A stretch of DNA of 53,935 nucleotides from Candidatus Uhrbacteria bacterium RIFCSPHIGHO2_12_FULL_60_25 (lineage in GTDB: Bacteria; Patescibacteriota; Patescibacteriia; 2-12-FULL-60-25), in contig MGEH01000004.1 in assembly GCA_001791275.1 (NCBI GenBank), forward strand, positions 38,934 to 92,868, read 5' to 3'. Every line of letters starts with the position of its first letter. The stretch's first letter is position 1. Positions 41,536 through 50,828 of this stretch are shown here, piece by piece. Position numbers and translations under genes: made by a program. The notes beneath the pieces were generated by a model that saw only the letters and a list, made by a program, of their open reading frames with translations, made no database searches and had not been told where the DNA came from.

Positions 41536-42018
41536 CTACGGCGTGGTCCCGGTTGCGGTCGTGGGAGTGGGCGCCAGTTGCGCCTCGAGCTTTTGGATTT
41601 CCAGCAGCAAGTTGTCGTGCGCGGTCTTGAGCTCGGCCATCTGGGCATCGCGCGTTTGGTTCGCCTGGGCGAGGCCGTCGAGTTTGCCAGAGACCCCCTC
41701 AAGTTCCGTGTAGGTTTTGTCGCCCAGCGTCTTCATCTGGGATTGGACCACGTCGATGCGGAAGTAGAGGACTGTGAACCCGATGACCATGAGGATCGCA
41801 AGCACAACCGGCACCCATATCATAGGTTTCATTCCTTCGGCCCGCATTGGTTTGTCTTTCGGCGGCATGGCCGGTTTCGGCATCGGCCCGTTCGGAGACG
41901 TCCTCTCGACTCCGCTCGAGGCAGGCATGACCTTTGGCGGTTGGACCGGCGGCGGTGGCGTTGTGGGTTTGGGGGCGGACGGCAGTGGACCGAGCGCGCC
42001 CTGTGGTTGGTTGTCCAT
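41536..42018 (-). CDS. single-TM protein with Pro-rich N-terminus and coiled coil, between rplK and rplA
   Basis: The 160-aa protein has a Pro-rich cytoplasmic N-terminal ~65 aa ('PTTPPPPVQPPK'), one TM segment ('MIWVPVVLAILMVIGFTVLY', ~73-93) and a coiled-coil outer domain ('KLDGLAQANQTRDAQMAELKTAHDNLLLEIQKLEAQL'). I do not recognise it. 'PASSGVERTSPN' is encoded by a GTCGAGGGA-type repeat. The gene is unusual inside the rplK-rplA cluster, with its own consensus extended -10 and its own terminator, so it is transcriptionally insulated. A cell-envelope role is inferred. Confidence 0.78.
   Translation of the reverse strand: MDNQPQGALGPLPSAPKPTTPPPPVQPPKVMPASSGVERTSPNGPMPKPAMPPKDKPMRAEGMKPMIWVPVVLAILMVIGFTVLYFRIDVVQSQMKTLGDKTYTELEGVSGKLDGLAQANQTRDAQMAELKTAHDNLLLEIQKLEAQLAPTPTTATGTTP
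41901..41925 (-). repeat. GTCGAGGGA-type repeat inside the membrane coiled-coil gene
   Basis: Minus strand CCTGCCTCGAGCGGAGTCGAG core, translated in frame in the Pro-rich region. Confidence 0.65.
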
Positions 42019-42026
42019 AGGCAGAT

Positions 42027-42035
42027 ATTATAGCA
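42027..42035 (-). promoter_or_regulatory. consensus extended -10 (TGCTATAAT)
   Basis: Exact TGCTATAAT on the minus strand, ending 8 nt before ATG 42018. It is the best example of the window's near-leaderless promoters and overlaps the rplK terminator region. Confidence 0.85.
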
Positions 42036-42040
42036 CTCAA

Positions 42041-42069
42041 AACAAAAACCCTCGAGCTTCCTCGAAGGT
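42041..42069 (-). terminator. rplK terminator
   Basis: Minus strand ACCTTCGAG-GAAG-CTCGAGGGT (one G-U) then TTTTTGTTTTG. Confidence 0.85.
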
Positions 42070-42080
42070 CTTCGTGTCTG

Positions 42081-42503
42081 TCAGACGACGGTCAGTCCCA
42101 TCTGCTTGGCCGTGCCTTCAACCTGCCGCATGGCGGCTTCGACCGTAGCGCAATTCAAGTCAGGCAGTTTCTTTTCGGCGATCTCCCGGATCTGGGCCTT
42201 CGTGACCTTGCCCACCTTTTCCTGGAGCGGTTTGCCCGAGCCCTTCGTGATCCCGGCGGCCTTCTTCAGCATCTCGGCCACCGGCGCGATTTTCAGGATG
42301 AAGCTGTACGTGCGGTCTTCGTATACCGTCATGACGAGCGGCACCACCTCGCCGCGGCGTTGCGCCGTGGCGTCGTTGAATTTCTTGCAGAACTCGGCGA
42401 TGTTCAGCCCCTGGGGGCCGAGCGCCGTACCGACCGGAGGGGCCGGGGTGGCGGCACCACCGATGATTTGCAGCTTGATGATTGTCTTTACCTTTTTTGC
42501 CAT
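42081..42503 (-). CDS. rplK: 50S ribosomal protein uL11
   Basis: Part of the GTPase-associated centre. '[39 protein letters not shown]' is the universal signature, followed by the C-terminal rRNA-binding domain ('[12 protein letters not shown]', '[15 protein letters not shown]', '[13 protein letters not shown]'). The length of 140 aa is standard. The track starts inside the GTGCTTGA repeat; ATG 42503 begins 'MAKKVKT'. It follows nusG on the minus strand, the classical secE-nusG-rplK order. Confidence 0.97.
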   Translation of the reverse strand: MAKKVKTIIKLQIIGGAATPAPPVGTALGPQGLNIAEFCKKFNDATAQRRGEVVPLVMTVYEDRTYSFILKIAPVAEMLKKAAGITKGSGKPLQEKVGKVTKAQIREIAEKKLPDLNCATVEAAMRQVEGTAKQMGLTVV

Positions 42504-42511
42504 AGGGATTG

Positions 42512-42577
42512 AGTGCTTGTGTGCATGAGTGCTTGTGTGCGCGAAATTTCCTCGCACTCAAGCACTCAAGCACTTTT
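42512..42577. repeat. GTGCTTGA array with inverted arm, copy 1
   Basis: GAGTGCTTGTGTG units, spacer, then CACTCAAGCACTCAAGCAC. It lies in the nusG-rplK gap. The same element occurs at 45739 and 50768. It can fold into a hairpin, so the gap may be an mRNA processing or attenuation point (inference). Confidence 0.85.
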
Positions 42578-42632
42578 AGTTCGTGTAAATGATGGACTCA
42601 TGAGAAGCGCACGAGCCCATGTTTTCACACGT

Positions 42633-43181
42633 CTATATTTTTTTCACCTGGGTGAAGTCGAGTTCCAACGGCGTCTCTCGTCCAAACATGGAGACGAGCA
42701 CCTTAACCTTCCCACGCGCGCCGTCAATCTCGATGACCTTTCCTTCGAATCCCTTGAATGGTCCGTCGCCGATGCGCACGGCCATGCCGGCTATGAGGTC
42801 AATCTCCACTTCCGGCGCTTCGCCCGCGCCTTTGCGCTTCAGGATCGCGTTCACTTCCGCTTCGGAGAGCGGGGTCGGGGTCGTCCCGGTTCCGATGAAC
42901 CCGGTCACGTTCGGCGTGTTACGCACCACGTACCACGAGTCGTCCGTCACCGTCATCTCCACGAGCACATACCCTGGGAATATCTTTTCTTCCACGACTT
43001 TCCGTTTCCCGTTCTTGATCTTGATCTTCTTTTCCGTTGGCACGAGCACGTTGAAGATCTTGTCGCCCATGCCGAGCGTGGCCACGCGCGTGCGTAGGTT
43101 CTCGGCTACGTTCTCCTCGTACCCGGAGTAGGTGTGGATGGCGTACCAGCGGCGTCCGTACTGGACTGTCTGCTTAGGCAT
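42633..43181 (-). CDS. nusG: transcription termination/antitermination factor NusG
   Basis: Binds RNA polymerase and couples it with ribosome and Rho. The NGN domain 'RWYAIHTYSGYEENVAENLRTR' and 'GYVLVEMTVTDDSWYVVRNTPNVTGFIGTG', then the KOW domain 'GMAVRIGDGPFKGFEGKVIEIDGARGKVKVLVSMFGRETPLELDF', are complete. Length of 182 aa is typical. It is 15 nt downstream of secE. Confidence 0.98.
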   Translation of the reverse strand: MPKQTVQYGRRWYAIHTYSGYEENVAENLRTRVATLGMGDKIFNVLVPTEKKIKIKNGKRKVVEEKIFPGYVLVEMTVTDDSWYVVRNTPNVTGFIGTGTTPTPLSEAEVNAILKRKGAGEAPEVEIDLIAGMAVRIGDGPFKGFEGKVIEIDGARGKVKVLVSMFGRETPLELDFTQVKKI

Positions 43182-43196
43182 AGGTCGTACAGAGCG

Positions 43197-43559
43197 TTAC
43201 GGCTTTGGAGACTCAATCGGCGGGAGTTGGAGTCCGCCCTCGTCAGGGGCAGGCGCAGGGGATGAACCGGCAGGTTGCGCTTCAACTTGGATGGGCGTGG
43301 GCGTCCCTTCGATTTGCGGCGTCACGTCCGGCGTGACGGGCTGCTCCGTCTCGACCGCGTTCTTCCGCGAGAGCGCGATCGTCACGGCGCGCGACAGTCC
43401 GAAGTCGAGCGCGGCGAAGAACACGGCGAGCGCCGCCGACGCCACGATGACGAGCAGCGAGTAGCGGATCGTCATCTGGCGCGACGGCCAGGTGACCTTC
43501 TTCAGTTCGCCGATCGAACTTCGCAGGTAGTCGCGGATCGAGGTGATGGGGTTGGACAT
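43197..43559 (-). CDS. secE: preprotein translocase subunit SecE with C-terminal Pro/Glu tail
   Basis: Essential small subunit of SecYEG. 'YLRSSIGELKKVTWPSRQMTIRYSLLVIVASAALAVFFAALDFGLSRAVTIAL' has the amphipathic helix and conserved 'KVTWPSR' followed by the TM helix. About 50 extra residues after the TM ('TEQPVTPDVTPQIEGTPTP...') form a low-complexity extracytoplasmic tail not found in ordinary SecE (~60 aa core). Position upstream of nusG confirms identity. Confidence 0.95.
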   Translation of the reverse strand: MSNPITSIRDYLRSSIGELKKVTWPSRQMTIRYSLLVIVASAALAVFFAALDFGLSRAVTIALSRKNAVETEQPVTPDVTPQIEGTPTPIQVEAQPAGSSPAPAPDEGGLQLPPIESPKP

Positions 43560-43593
43560 TGTGTTGCAGGACGTCTGGACGTCAGATCGTCGG

Positions 43594-43618
43594 GTCTTAA
43601 AAACCCCGGCAGGGGTTT
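43594..43618 (-). terminator. gyrB terminator
   Basis: Minus strand AAACCCC-TGCC-GGGGTTT then TTAAG, located after the gyrB stop and before secE. Confidence 0.75.
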
Positions 43619-43665
43619 GGTATGCAGAGGATACCAGGGGTTGGGGAGGATTGCAAGGGACAGTC

Positions 43666-45702
<2,037 letters not shown>

Positions 45703-45738
45703 TTAAAGGTTAATCAAGACTGATACAAGAGAGCAAAA

Positions 45739-45794
45739 GTGCTTGAGTGCTTGAGTGCGAGAAGCTCCATGCACTTAAGCACTCAAGCACTTTT
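45739..45794. repeat. GTGCTTGA array with inverted arm, copy 2
   Basis: AGTGCTTGAGTGCTTGAGTG, spacer, CACTTAAGCACTCAAGCAC. It lies between the divergent gyrB and the gene at 45820, whose -10 follows at once. Confidence 0.88.
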
Positions 45795-45800
45795 CTCCCG

Positions 45801-45809
45801 TGCTATCAT
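45801..45809 (+). promoter_or_regulatory. extended -10 (TGCTATCAT) of the gene at 45820
   Basis: TGCTATCAT ends 10 nt before ATG 45820. Confidence 0.7.
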
Positions 45810-45819
45810 AGTCGCATCC

Positions 45820-46698
45820 ATGGCTGAAAATCGCATCGGAGGAGGGTTCACGGAGGGCGAGCTCAAGTTCGCCAATGTGTACGTGCGCCATCGCATCCTG
45901 TTACGTCAGATCGGGTACGGGTCGCTCATCGGCATGAACGTCATCCTCTGGAGCGTGGCGCTCTGGGGGTTGCTCGATGCGTACGCCATTTCATACCCGC
46001 GCGAGTCGCGCATCTCGAGCGAGATCGCCCAGAACCAGTTCATCGCGACCCAGCTCCAGAGCAACCGCCCGCAGAGCATCCAGGCGTCGGCCGTGAGCGT
46101 CTTCCAGGGGACGGACGACCGTCTCGATTTCGTCGTCCAAGTCTCAAACGGCAACAAAGACTGGTGGGCGGAGTACACGTACCGGTTCAACGTGAGCGGC
46201 GAGATCACGCCCGCGCGGAGCGGGTTCATTCTTCCCGGGGAACAGACGTACCTTGGGGAGTTCGGATTCAAGCCGGCGACGAAAGGCTCGCGGAGCGGGA
46301 TCCTCACGGTCGACAATATCCGGTGGCACCGCGTGGACCCGGCCGTCGCCGGGAACGATTACGCGGCGTGGGCCACGCGTCGGTACGCATTTGAGGCTCG
46401 CAACGCGTCGTACGTGTCGAACTTGGAATTAGCCGGTAAAAAATATTCGCGGACGTCGTTCACGCTTGTGAATCCCACGGCGTACGGATACTGGAATGTG
46501 AAACTGTATGTGGTCCTGAAACGCGCGCAGACACCCGTCGCCGCCACGTCCATCACGCTCGAACGCGTGAAGGCGGGGGAGTCGCGCGCCGTGAACATCG
46601 ATTGGTTCGACCGATTGCCCGGCGCCATCTCCGACACGGAAGTCGTTGCGGTCGTGAATTTGCTCGATTCAAGCAGTTACTTGCCCTCGTCTCCATAA
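45820..46698 (+). CDS. exported/anchored hypothetical protein upstream of rodA
   Basis: The 292-aa protein has one N-terminal TM ('GYGSLIGMNVILWSVALWGLLDAYAI', ~residues 32-57) and an outside domain rich in beta-strands ('SAVSVFQGTDDRLDFVVQVSNGNKDWW', 'FTLVNPTAYGYWNVKLYVVL'), resembling a fibronectin-III/Ig-like sandwich. No named family is assigned. The track start lies in the repeat; ATG 45820 is set by the promoter. It is 19 nt before rodA, so it may act with peptidoglycan synthesis (context inference). Confidence 0.82.
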   Translation: MAENRIGGGFTEGELKFANVYVRHRILLRQIGYGSLIGMNVILWSVALWGLLDAYAISYPRESRISSEIAQNQFIATQLQSNRPQSIQASAVSVFQGTDDRLDFVVQVSNGNKDWWAEYTYRFNVSGEITPARSGFILPGEQTYLGEFGFKPATKGSRSGILTVDNIRWHRVDPAVAGNDYAAWATRRYAFEARNASYVSNLELAGKKYSRTSFTLVNPTAYGYWNVKLYVVLKRAQTPVAATSITLERVKAGESRAVNIDWFDRLPGAISDTEVVAVVNLLDSSSYLPSSP

Positions 46699-46717
46699 GG
46701 AAGGTACAACGGAGCGC

Positions 46718-47818
46718 ATGCGCTGGACCCACACATTCGTCCGACTGGACTGGGTGATGCTGCTCACCGTCCTGACCCTCATTTCGGTCGGGCTCGTGGT
46801 GATGTACGGCATCGGCATCTCGCGTCCCGAATCAAGCTTGTTCCTGTTCCAGAAGCAGCTCGTCGGGGCGGCGATCGGCGTCGTCATCATCGTGGGCATG
46901 GGATTCCTCGATTACCGCCAGCTGCGCGGCCTCGCGATTCCGATCTACGGGATCGGGGCGGCTCTGCTTACGTCCGTCCTCGTCTTCGGCCAGACGATCC
47001 GCGGCACCAAGGGATGGTTCGTGCTCGGAGGACTGTCGTTCCAGCCCGTCGAGGTCGCGAAGCTCTGCCTTATCGTGTTCCTCGCGTCGTACCTGTCGCG
47101 TTACGTCCACCGATCCATCCCGTGGCAGGCGCTCGCGGGGAGCTTCCTTGCGACCGCGCTCTATGCGATCCTCGTCCTTCTCCAGCCGGACTTCGGGTCG
47201 GCCATGGTGATGGTGGCGGTGTGGGCCGCGCTCGTCCTCTTCGTGGGGGTCTCGTGGCGGAACGCTGTCGTCTTGGTCCTGCTCGGCTCGGTCATCGCCG
47301 GGTTCGCCTGGTCATTTCTCCTGAAGCCGTACCAGCGCACGCGGTTCCTCGCGTTCGCGAATCCCGCGCTCGATCTGCGCGGCGCCGGCTACAACGTCAC
47401 CCAGGCGCAGATCGCGATCGGGAGCGGCTGGTTCTTAGGCAAAGGGGTGGGGGAAGGGTCGCAGGCGCGATTGCGGTTCCTTCCGGAAGCAGCGACGGAT
47501 TTCACGTTCGCCGTCGTCGGCGAAGAGCTCGGATTCGTGGGAATCACGTTCGTCCTCGGGCTCATGGGCTTACTCTTTTACCGTTTCACCCGTATCGCCA
47601 CGGAAGCGGAAGATGACTTCGCCGCGCTCGTCATCCTCGGGATCGGCGCCCTCTTCCTGGTCCACGTGACCGTGAATGCGGGGATGAACCTGGGCGTGAT
47701 GCCCGTGACCGGCATCCCGTTCCCGTTCCTGTCCGCCGCCACGTCATTTCTCCTCGCCATGGCGCTCGCGCTCGGCATCGCGGAGAGCGTGGCGGTGCGT
47801 AGGAGAACGCTTGCTTGA
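46718..47818 (+). CDS. rodA: SEDS peptidoglycan glycosyltransferase, RodA-like
   Basis: The 366-aa polytopic protein polymerises lipid II in rod-shape elongation (RodA) or division (FtsW). SEDS motifs: 'RGTKGWFVLGGLSFQPVEVAKL', 'LVLLQPDFGSAMVM', 'YNVTQAQIAIGSGWFLGKGVGEGSQARLRFLPEAATDFTFAVVGEELGF' (loop with the conserved Asp in 'TDF'), and 'NLGVMPVTGIPFPFLSAATS'. The last is usually 'PLPFVSYGGSS', so this loop is divergent. Ten TM segments are plausible. No penicillin-binding protein partner is nearby; murA is 3 kb downstream. Confidence 0.93.
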   Translation: MRWTHTFVRLDWVMLLTVLTLISVGLVVMYGIGISRPESSLFLFQKQLVGAAIGVVIIVGMGFLDYRQLRGLAIPIYGIGAALLTSVLVFGQTIRGTKGWFVLGGLSFQPVEVAKLCLIVFLASYLSRYVHRSIPWQALAGSFLATALYAILVLLQPDFGSAMVMVAVWAALVLFVGVSWRNAVVLVLLGSVIAGFAWSFLLKPYQRTRFLAFANPALDLRGAGYNVTQAQIAIGSGWFLGKGVGEGSQARLRFLPEAATDFTFAVVGEELGFVGITFVLGLMGLLFYRFTRIATEAEDDFAALVILGIGALFLVHVTVNAGMNLGVMPVTGIPFPFLSAATSFLLAMALALGIAESVAVRRRTLA

Positions 47819-47914
47819 TGGATTACGAATTACGAATCTCCTACGAATATACAAAAATACGAAATCATTTTCGTACATTCGTATATTCGTAGGAGATTCG
47901 TAATTCGTAATCCA
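47819..47914. repeat. TTACGAA inverted repeat, copy 1
   Basis: TGGATTACGAATTACGAATC and its complement flank a variable centre. It starts on the base after the rodA stop. Copies 2 and 3 (48286, 48753) are identical to each other but differ from this one in the centre. Confidence 0.9.
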
Positions 47915-47941
47915 TCGTAATTTGTAACCATTCTCTGCGCT

Positions 47942-47950
47942 TGCTATAGT
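47942..47950 (+). promoter_or_regulatory. extended -10 (TGCTATAGT) of the zinc-ribbon gene, copy 1
   Basis: TGCTATAGT ends 8 nt before ATG 47959; repeated exactly at 48409-48417. Confidence 0.75.
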
Positions 47951-47958
47951 CCGTATGT

Positions 47959-48285
47959 ATGAGCACCCCCTCCGCGCCGAAGATCCTCGCCCACTGTCCG
48001 CTATGCCAGACGGCGTATGAGGATCGCGCGATCCGGCTCCTCGGGGCGCAGGGAGCGTCCCGGATGTTTCATTTGACGTGCGCGTCCTGCCGCCACGCGG
48101 TGCTCGCCGTCATTCTTGAGAATCAACATGGCATCAGTTCCGTCGGTCTCGTGACGGATATGGAGGCGCAGGACGCGCTCCGTATGCACGACGTGGCGCC
48201 CATCACGGCGAACGACTGTGTGGCCGCGCACGAGGTCCTCGAATCGAAAAGCCGAGAGGTGGTGCAAAAGTTACTTCAAACCTGA
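47959..48285 (+). CDS. small zinc-ribbon protein, copy 1
   Basis: The 108-aa protein reads 'HCPLCQTAY' (CxxC) and 'LTCASCRHAVLAVIL' (CxxC) about 30 residues apart, a typical zinc-ribbon pair. The rest is helical with no known motif. The family is not recognised. It is encoded by its own near-leaderless transcript, and an identical second copy follows immediately. Neighbouring genes give no clear functional link. Confidence 0.8.
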   Translation: MSTPSAPKILAHCPLCQTAYEDRAIRLLGAQGASRMFHLTCASCRHAVLAVILENQHGISSVGLVTDMEAQDALRMHDVAPITANDCVAAHEVLESKSREVVQKLLQT

Positions 48286-48381
48286 TGGATTACGAATTAC
48301 GAATCTCCTACGAATATACGAATCTACGAAATTGAATTCGTAATTTAGTATATTCGTAGGAGATTCGTAATTCGTAATCCA
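48286..48381. repeat. TTACGAA inverted repeat, copy 2
   Basis: Identical to copy 3 and lies between the two identical genes. Confidence 0.9.
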
Positions 48382-48408
48382 TCGTAATTTGTAACCATTC
48401 TCTGCGCT

Positions 48409-48417
48409 TGCTATAGT
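48409..48417 (+). promoter_or_regulatory. extended -10 (TGCTATAGT) of the zinc-ribbon gene, copy 2
   Basis: Exact copy of the box at 47942, 8 nt before ATG 48426. Confidence 0.75.
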
Positions 48418-48425
48418 CCGTATGT

Positions 48426-48752
48426 ATGAGCACCCCCTCCGCGCCGAAGATCCTCGCCCACTGTCCGCTATGCCAGACGGCGTATGAGGATCGCGCGATC
48501 CGGCTCCTCGGGGCGCAGGGAGCGTCCCGGATGTTTCATTTGACGTGCGCGTCCTGCCGCCACGCGGTGCTCGCCGTCATTCTTGAGAATCAACATGGCA
48601 TCAGTTCCGTCGGTCTCGTGACGGATATGGAGGCGCAGGACGCGCTCCGTATGCACGACGTGGCGCCCATCACGGCGAACGACTGTGTGGCCGCGCACGA
48701 GGTCCTCGAATCGAAAAGCCGAGAGGTGGTGCAAAAGTTACTTCAAACCTGA
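48426..48752 (+). CDS. small zinc-ribbon protein, copy 2 (identical)
   Basis: Protein and DNA are identical to 47959-48285, including upstream promoter. Two CxxC pairs suggest zinc binding. Perfect identity means either a very recent duplication or a joining error in a metagenomic assembly. If real, it doubles gene dosage with independent promoters. Confidence 0.78.
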   Translation: MSTPSAPKILAHCPLCQTAYEDRAIRLLGAQGASRMFHLTCASCRHAVLAVILENQHGISSVGLVTDMEAQDALRMHDVAPITANDCVAAHEVLESKSREVVQKLLQT

Positions 48753-48848
48753 TGGATTACGAATTACGAATCTCCTACGAATATACGAATCTACGAAATT
48801 GAATTCGTAATTTAGTATATTCGTAGGAGATTCGTAATTCGTAATCCA
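48753..48848. repeat. TTACGAA inverted repeat, copy 3
   Basis: Same sequence as copy 2. It is followed at once by the rplY promoter, where the identity to unit 1 ends. Confidence 0.9.
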
Positions 48849-48852
48849 ATGC

Positions 48853-48881
48853 TTGACAGTCTCGCCGGTTTTTCGTACCCT
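48853..48881 (+). promoter_or_regulatory. promoter of rplY (TTGACA-N17-TACCCT)
   Basis: TTGACA with a 17-nt spacer to TACCCT. The ATG (48895) is 13 nt downstream, so the leader is at most ~7 nt. Confidence 0.6.
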
Positions 48882-48894
48882 CCTGCCACTGAAT

Positions 48895-49638
48895 ATGGAG
48901 TCCCTCACCATCACCGCGTCGTCCCGCACGAAGCTGGGCCGCCAGGCCACGCAGGTCCGCGCGTCGAATGAGATCCCGGCCGTGATCTACGGCCACGGGG
49001 TTCCTGCGCGCGCCCTCTCCATTCCGTTTCCGGAGTTCCGGAAGGTCTACGCGAAGGCCGGCTCTTCGAGTCTCGTGGATGTGGCGATCGACACGCAGGC
49101 GCCGGTCAAAGCCATCATCAAGGACGTGCAGCTCCACCACCTCACCATGCAGCCGATCCATATCGACTTCCACCAGGTTCGCATGGACGAGAAGATGCAT
49201 GCGACGGTGCCCCTGAAGTACGCGGGAGAATCCGAAGCCGTGAAGGCGCTCGGCGGGACGCTCGTGAAGACCATGGATGCGGTGGAGGTACAGTGCCTCC
49301 CGGCAGACCTCCCTCACGAAATTCAGGCGGACATCTCATCGCTGAAATCGTTCGACGATTCGATTACCGTGGCGGATCTCGTCCTGCCAAAGGGCGTCTT
49401 GGTCCTTACCGACGCGCGCCAGACGATTGCGACCGTCGAAGCTCCGCTCACGGAAGAGCAGTTGAAGAAACTCGAAGAGTCCCAGCTCGGTGACGTGACG
49501 GCCGTGAAGAGCGAAGCGGAACTCAAGAAGGCGGAAGCGGACGCAAAGGCTCTGGCGGAAGGGGAAGCTCCTGCGGCCGGCGCGGCCGTGAAACCCGGGG
49601 CAGCTCCTGCGGCGAAACCGGAGAACGCGAAGAAGTAA
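48895..49638 (+). CDS. rplY: 50S ribosomal protein bL25 (CTC form)
   Basis: 5S-rRNA-binding protein, long CTC-type. The N-terminal L25 domain 'LTITASSRTKLGRQATQVRASNEIPAVIYGHG' and 'DVQLHHLTMQPIHIDFHQVRMDEKMHATVPL', then the TL5/CTC C-terminal beta domain 'LVKTMDAVEVQCLPADLPHEIQADISSLKSFDDSITVADLVLPKGV'. The last ~45 residues are Ala/Pro/Lys-rich ('PAAGAAVKPGAAPAAKPENAKK'). Its stop overlaps the next ATG by one base (TAATG). Confidence 0.95.
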   Translation: MESLTITASSRTKLGRQATQVRASNEIPAVIYGHGVPARALSIPFPEFRKVYAKAGSSSLVDVAIDTQAPVKAIIKDVQLHHLTMQPIHIDFHQVRMDEKMHATVPLKYAGESEAVKALGGTLVKTMDAVEVQCLPADLPHEIQADISSLKSFDDSITVADLVLPKGVLVLTDARQTIATVEAPLTEEQLKKLEESQLGDVTAVKSEAELKKAEADAKALAEGEAPAAGAAVKPGAAPAAKPENAKK

Positions 49639-50753
49639 TGGATTACAAACGGCTGGCCGACCAGTTGTTGGAGGCGTCGTCGCGGCACGCAAGTTTGTTT
49701 CTGAATCGCGTGGTGCGGTCCTGGTCAGCGGTCCTCTCCGGGGCCGTTTTGTTACTGGCGATTTCCGTGGCGTTCCTGTGGTTCGCGCTCCGTGAACCTG
49801 CGGCGGTCGTATCGAACGGTCCGTTCGTGGCGCCGACACTCGCAACGTCGACGGGTGACCTCGCGCCACGCGCATTGGACGGCGTCCTCGTCCACCCGTC
49901 GTCTACGAATCTCCTGCCTATCGGCGTGATGGTCGAAAATAGTTCGGACGCGTGGCCACTCCAAGGCCCTGCGCGGGCAGACCTCGTGTTCGAAGCGCCT
50001 GTTGAAGGGAGCATCACCCGCTATCTCCTCTTTTTTGACGCGTCCACGACCGTGGACGAAATCGGTCCGGTCCGCTCTGCGCGCCCATATTTCGTGGAAT
50101 GGGCCGAAGGGCTCAAGGCGATGTACGCGCACGTGGGCGGGAGTCCTGCGTCGTTAGACCTCATCGCGTCGAAGAAGGATTTTCGCGACCTGAACGAGTA
50201 CTGGAACGGCTGGGCGTTTTGGAGGTCGCCACGCCGCGCTGCACCGCACAACGTCTTCACGAAGTCCGATCTCCTCGTGCGAGCGGCGAACCGGAAGTCG
50301 TATGAGCCCGGAGACTTTACACACTGGTTCTTCCGTGAGTTTCCGACCTCGACGCGCGAGGGCGCGGTCGTGGACCGCATCACGGTCCCGTACGACGGCG
50401 CGTACCGGGCGTCGTGGGTGTACGATGACGTTACGAACGATTACGTCCGCTATCGGAACGGCGATACGCTCACGGATGCGGACGGCACGGAAGTTCGCGT
50501 GAAGAATGTCGTCGTGATTCTCACAGATGCAACCGTCTTAGACGACATTGGGCGGCTCAAACTCCGGACGACCGGCAGCGGGAAGGCGCTCGTGTTCCAT
50601 GACGGGGAGAAGAAGGAAGCCACGTGGTCCCGTTCGGCCGGCGAACACATTCGGTTCTTCACGGTGGATGGTCTGGACGTCCCGTTCGCGCGGGGGAAGA
50701 CGTGGATCTCTGTGATTACAAACGCTGCGGTATTTGATACCGTGAGTCCGTAG
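49638..50753 (+). CDS. DUF3048 (YerB-type) membrane-anchored protein
   Basis: The 371-aa protein has a TM anchor at residues ~33-51 ('AVLSGAVLLLAISVAFLWF') and an outer DUF3048 region: 'NLLPIGVMVENSSDAWPLQGPARADLVFEAPVEGSITRYLLFF', 'GPVRSARPYFVEWAEGLKAMYAHVGGSP' and the C-terminal 'TWSRSAGEHIRFFTVDGLDVPFARGKTWISVI'. The family is known from Firmicutes YerB, a lipoprotein of unknown role. Translationally coupled to rplY by a one-base overlap, which seems a chance pairing. Confidence 0.93.
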   Translation: MDYKRLADQLLEASSRHASLFLNRVVRSWSAVLSGAVLLLAISVAFLWFALREPAAVVSNGPFVAPTLATSTGDLAPRALDGVLVHPSSTNLLPIGVMVENSSDAWPLQGPARADLVFEAPVEGSITRYLLFFDASTTVDEIGPVRSARPYFVEWAEGLKAMYAHVGGSPASLDLIASKKDFRDLNEYWNGWAFWRSPRRAAPHNVFTKSDLLVRAANRKSYEPGDFTHWFFREFPTSTREGAVVDRITVPYDGAYRASWVYDDVTNDYVRYRNGDTLTDADGTEVRVKNVVVILTDATVLDDIGRLKLRTTGSGKALVFHDGEKKEATWSRSAGEHIRFFTVDGLDVPFARGKTWISVITNAAVFDTVSP

Positions 50754-50767
50754 TGCGTGGTACGGAA

Positions 50768-50819
50768 AGTGCTTGAGTGCTTGAGTGCGAGCGGCACGCG
50801 CACCCAAGCACTCAAGCAC
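50768..50819. repeat. GTGCTTGA array with inverted arm, copy 3
   Basis: AGTGCTTGAGTGCTTGAGTG, spacer, CACCCAAGCACTCAAGCAC between the DUF3048 gene and murA. Confidence 0.88.
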
Positions 50820-50828
50820 ACATCCCTC

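Larger units (their letters stand above)
47881..48381 (+). repeat. tandem duplication, unit 1 (identical to 48348-48848)
   Basis: 501 bases identical to the stretch 467 bp downstream, including promoter, gene and TTACGAA inverted repeat. The repeated inverted repeat offers the homology for the duplication. Confidence 0.93.

Noticed and set aside
47819-48848. CRISPR or phage att sites
   Set aside because: The repeats are palindromic and flank a duplicated gene; there is no integrase or spacer set.
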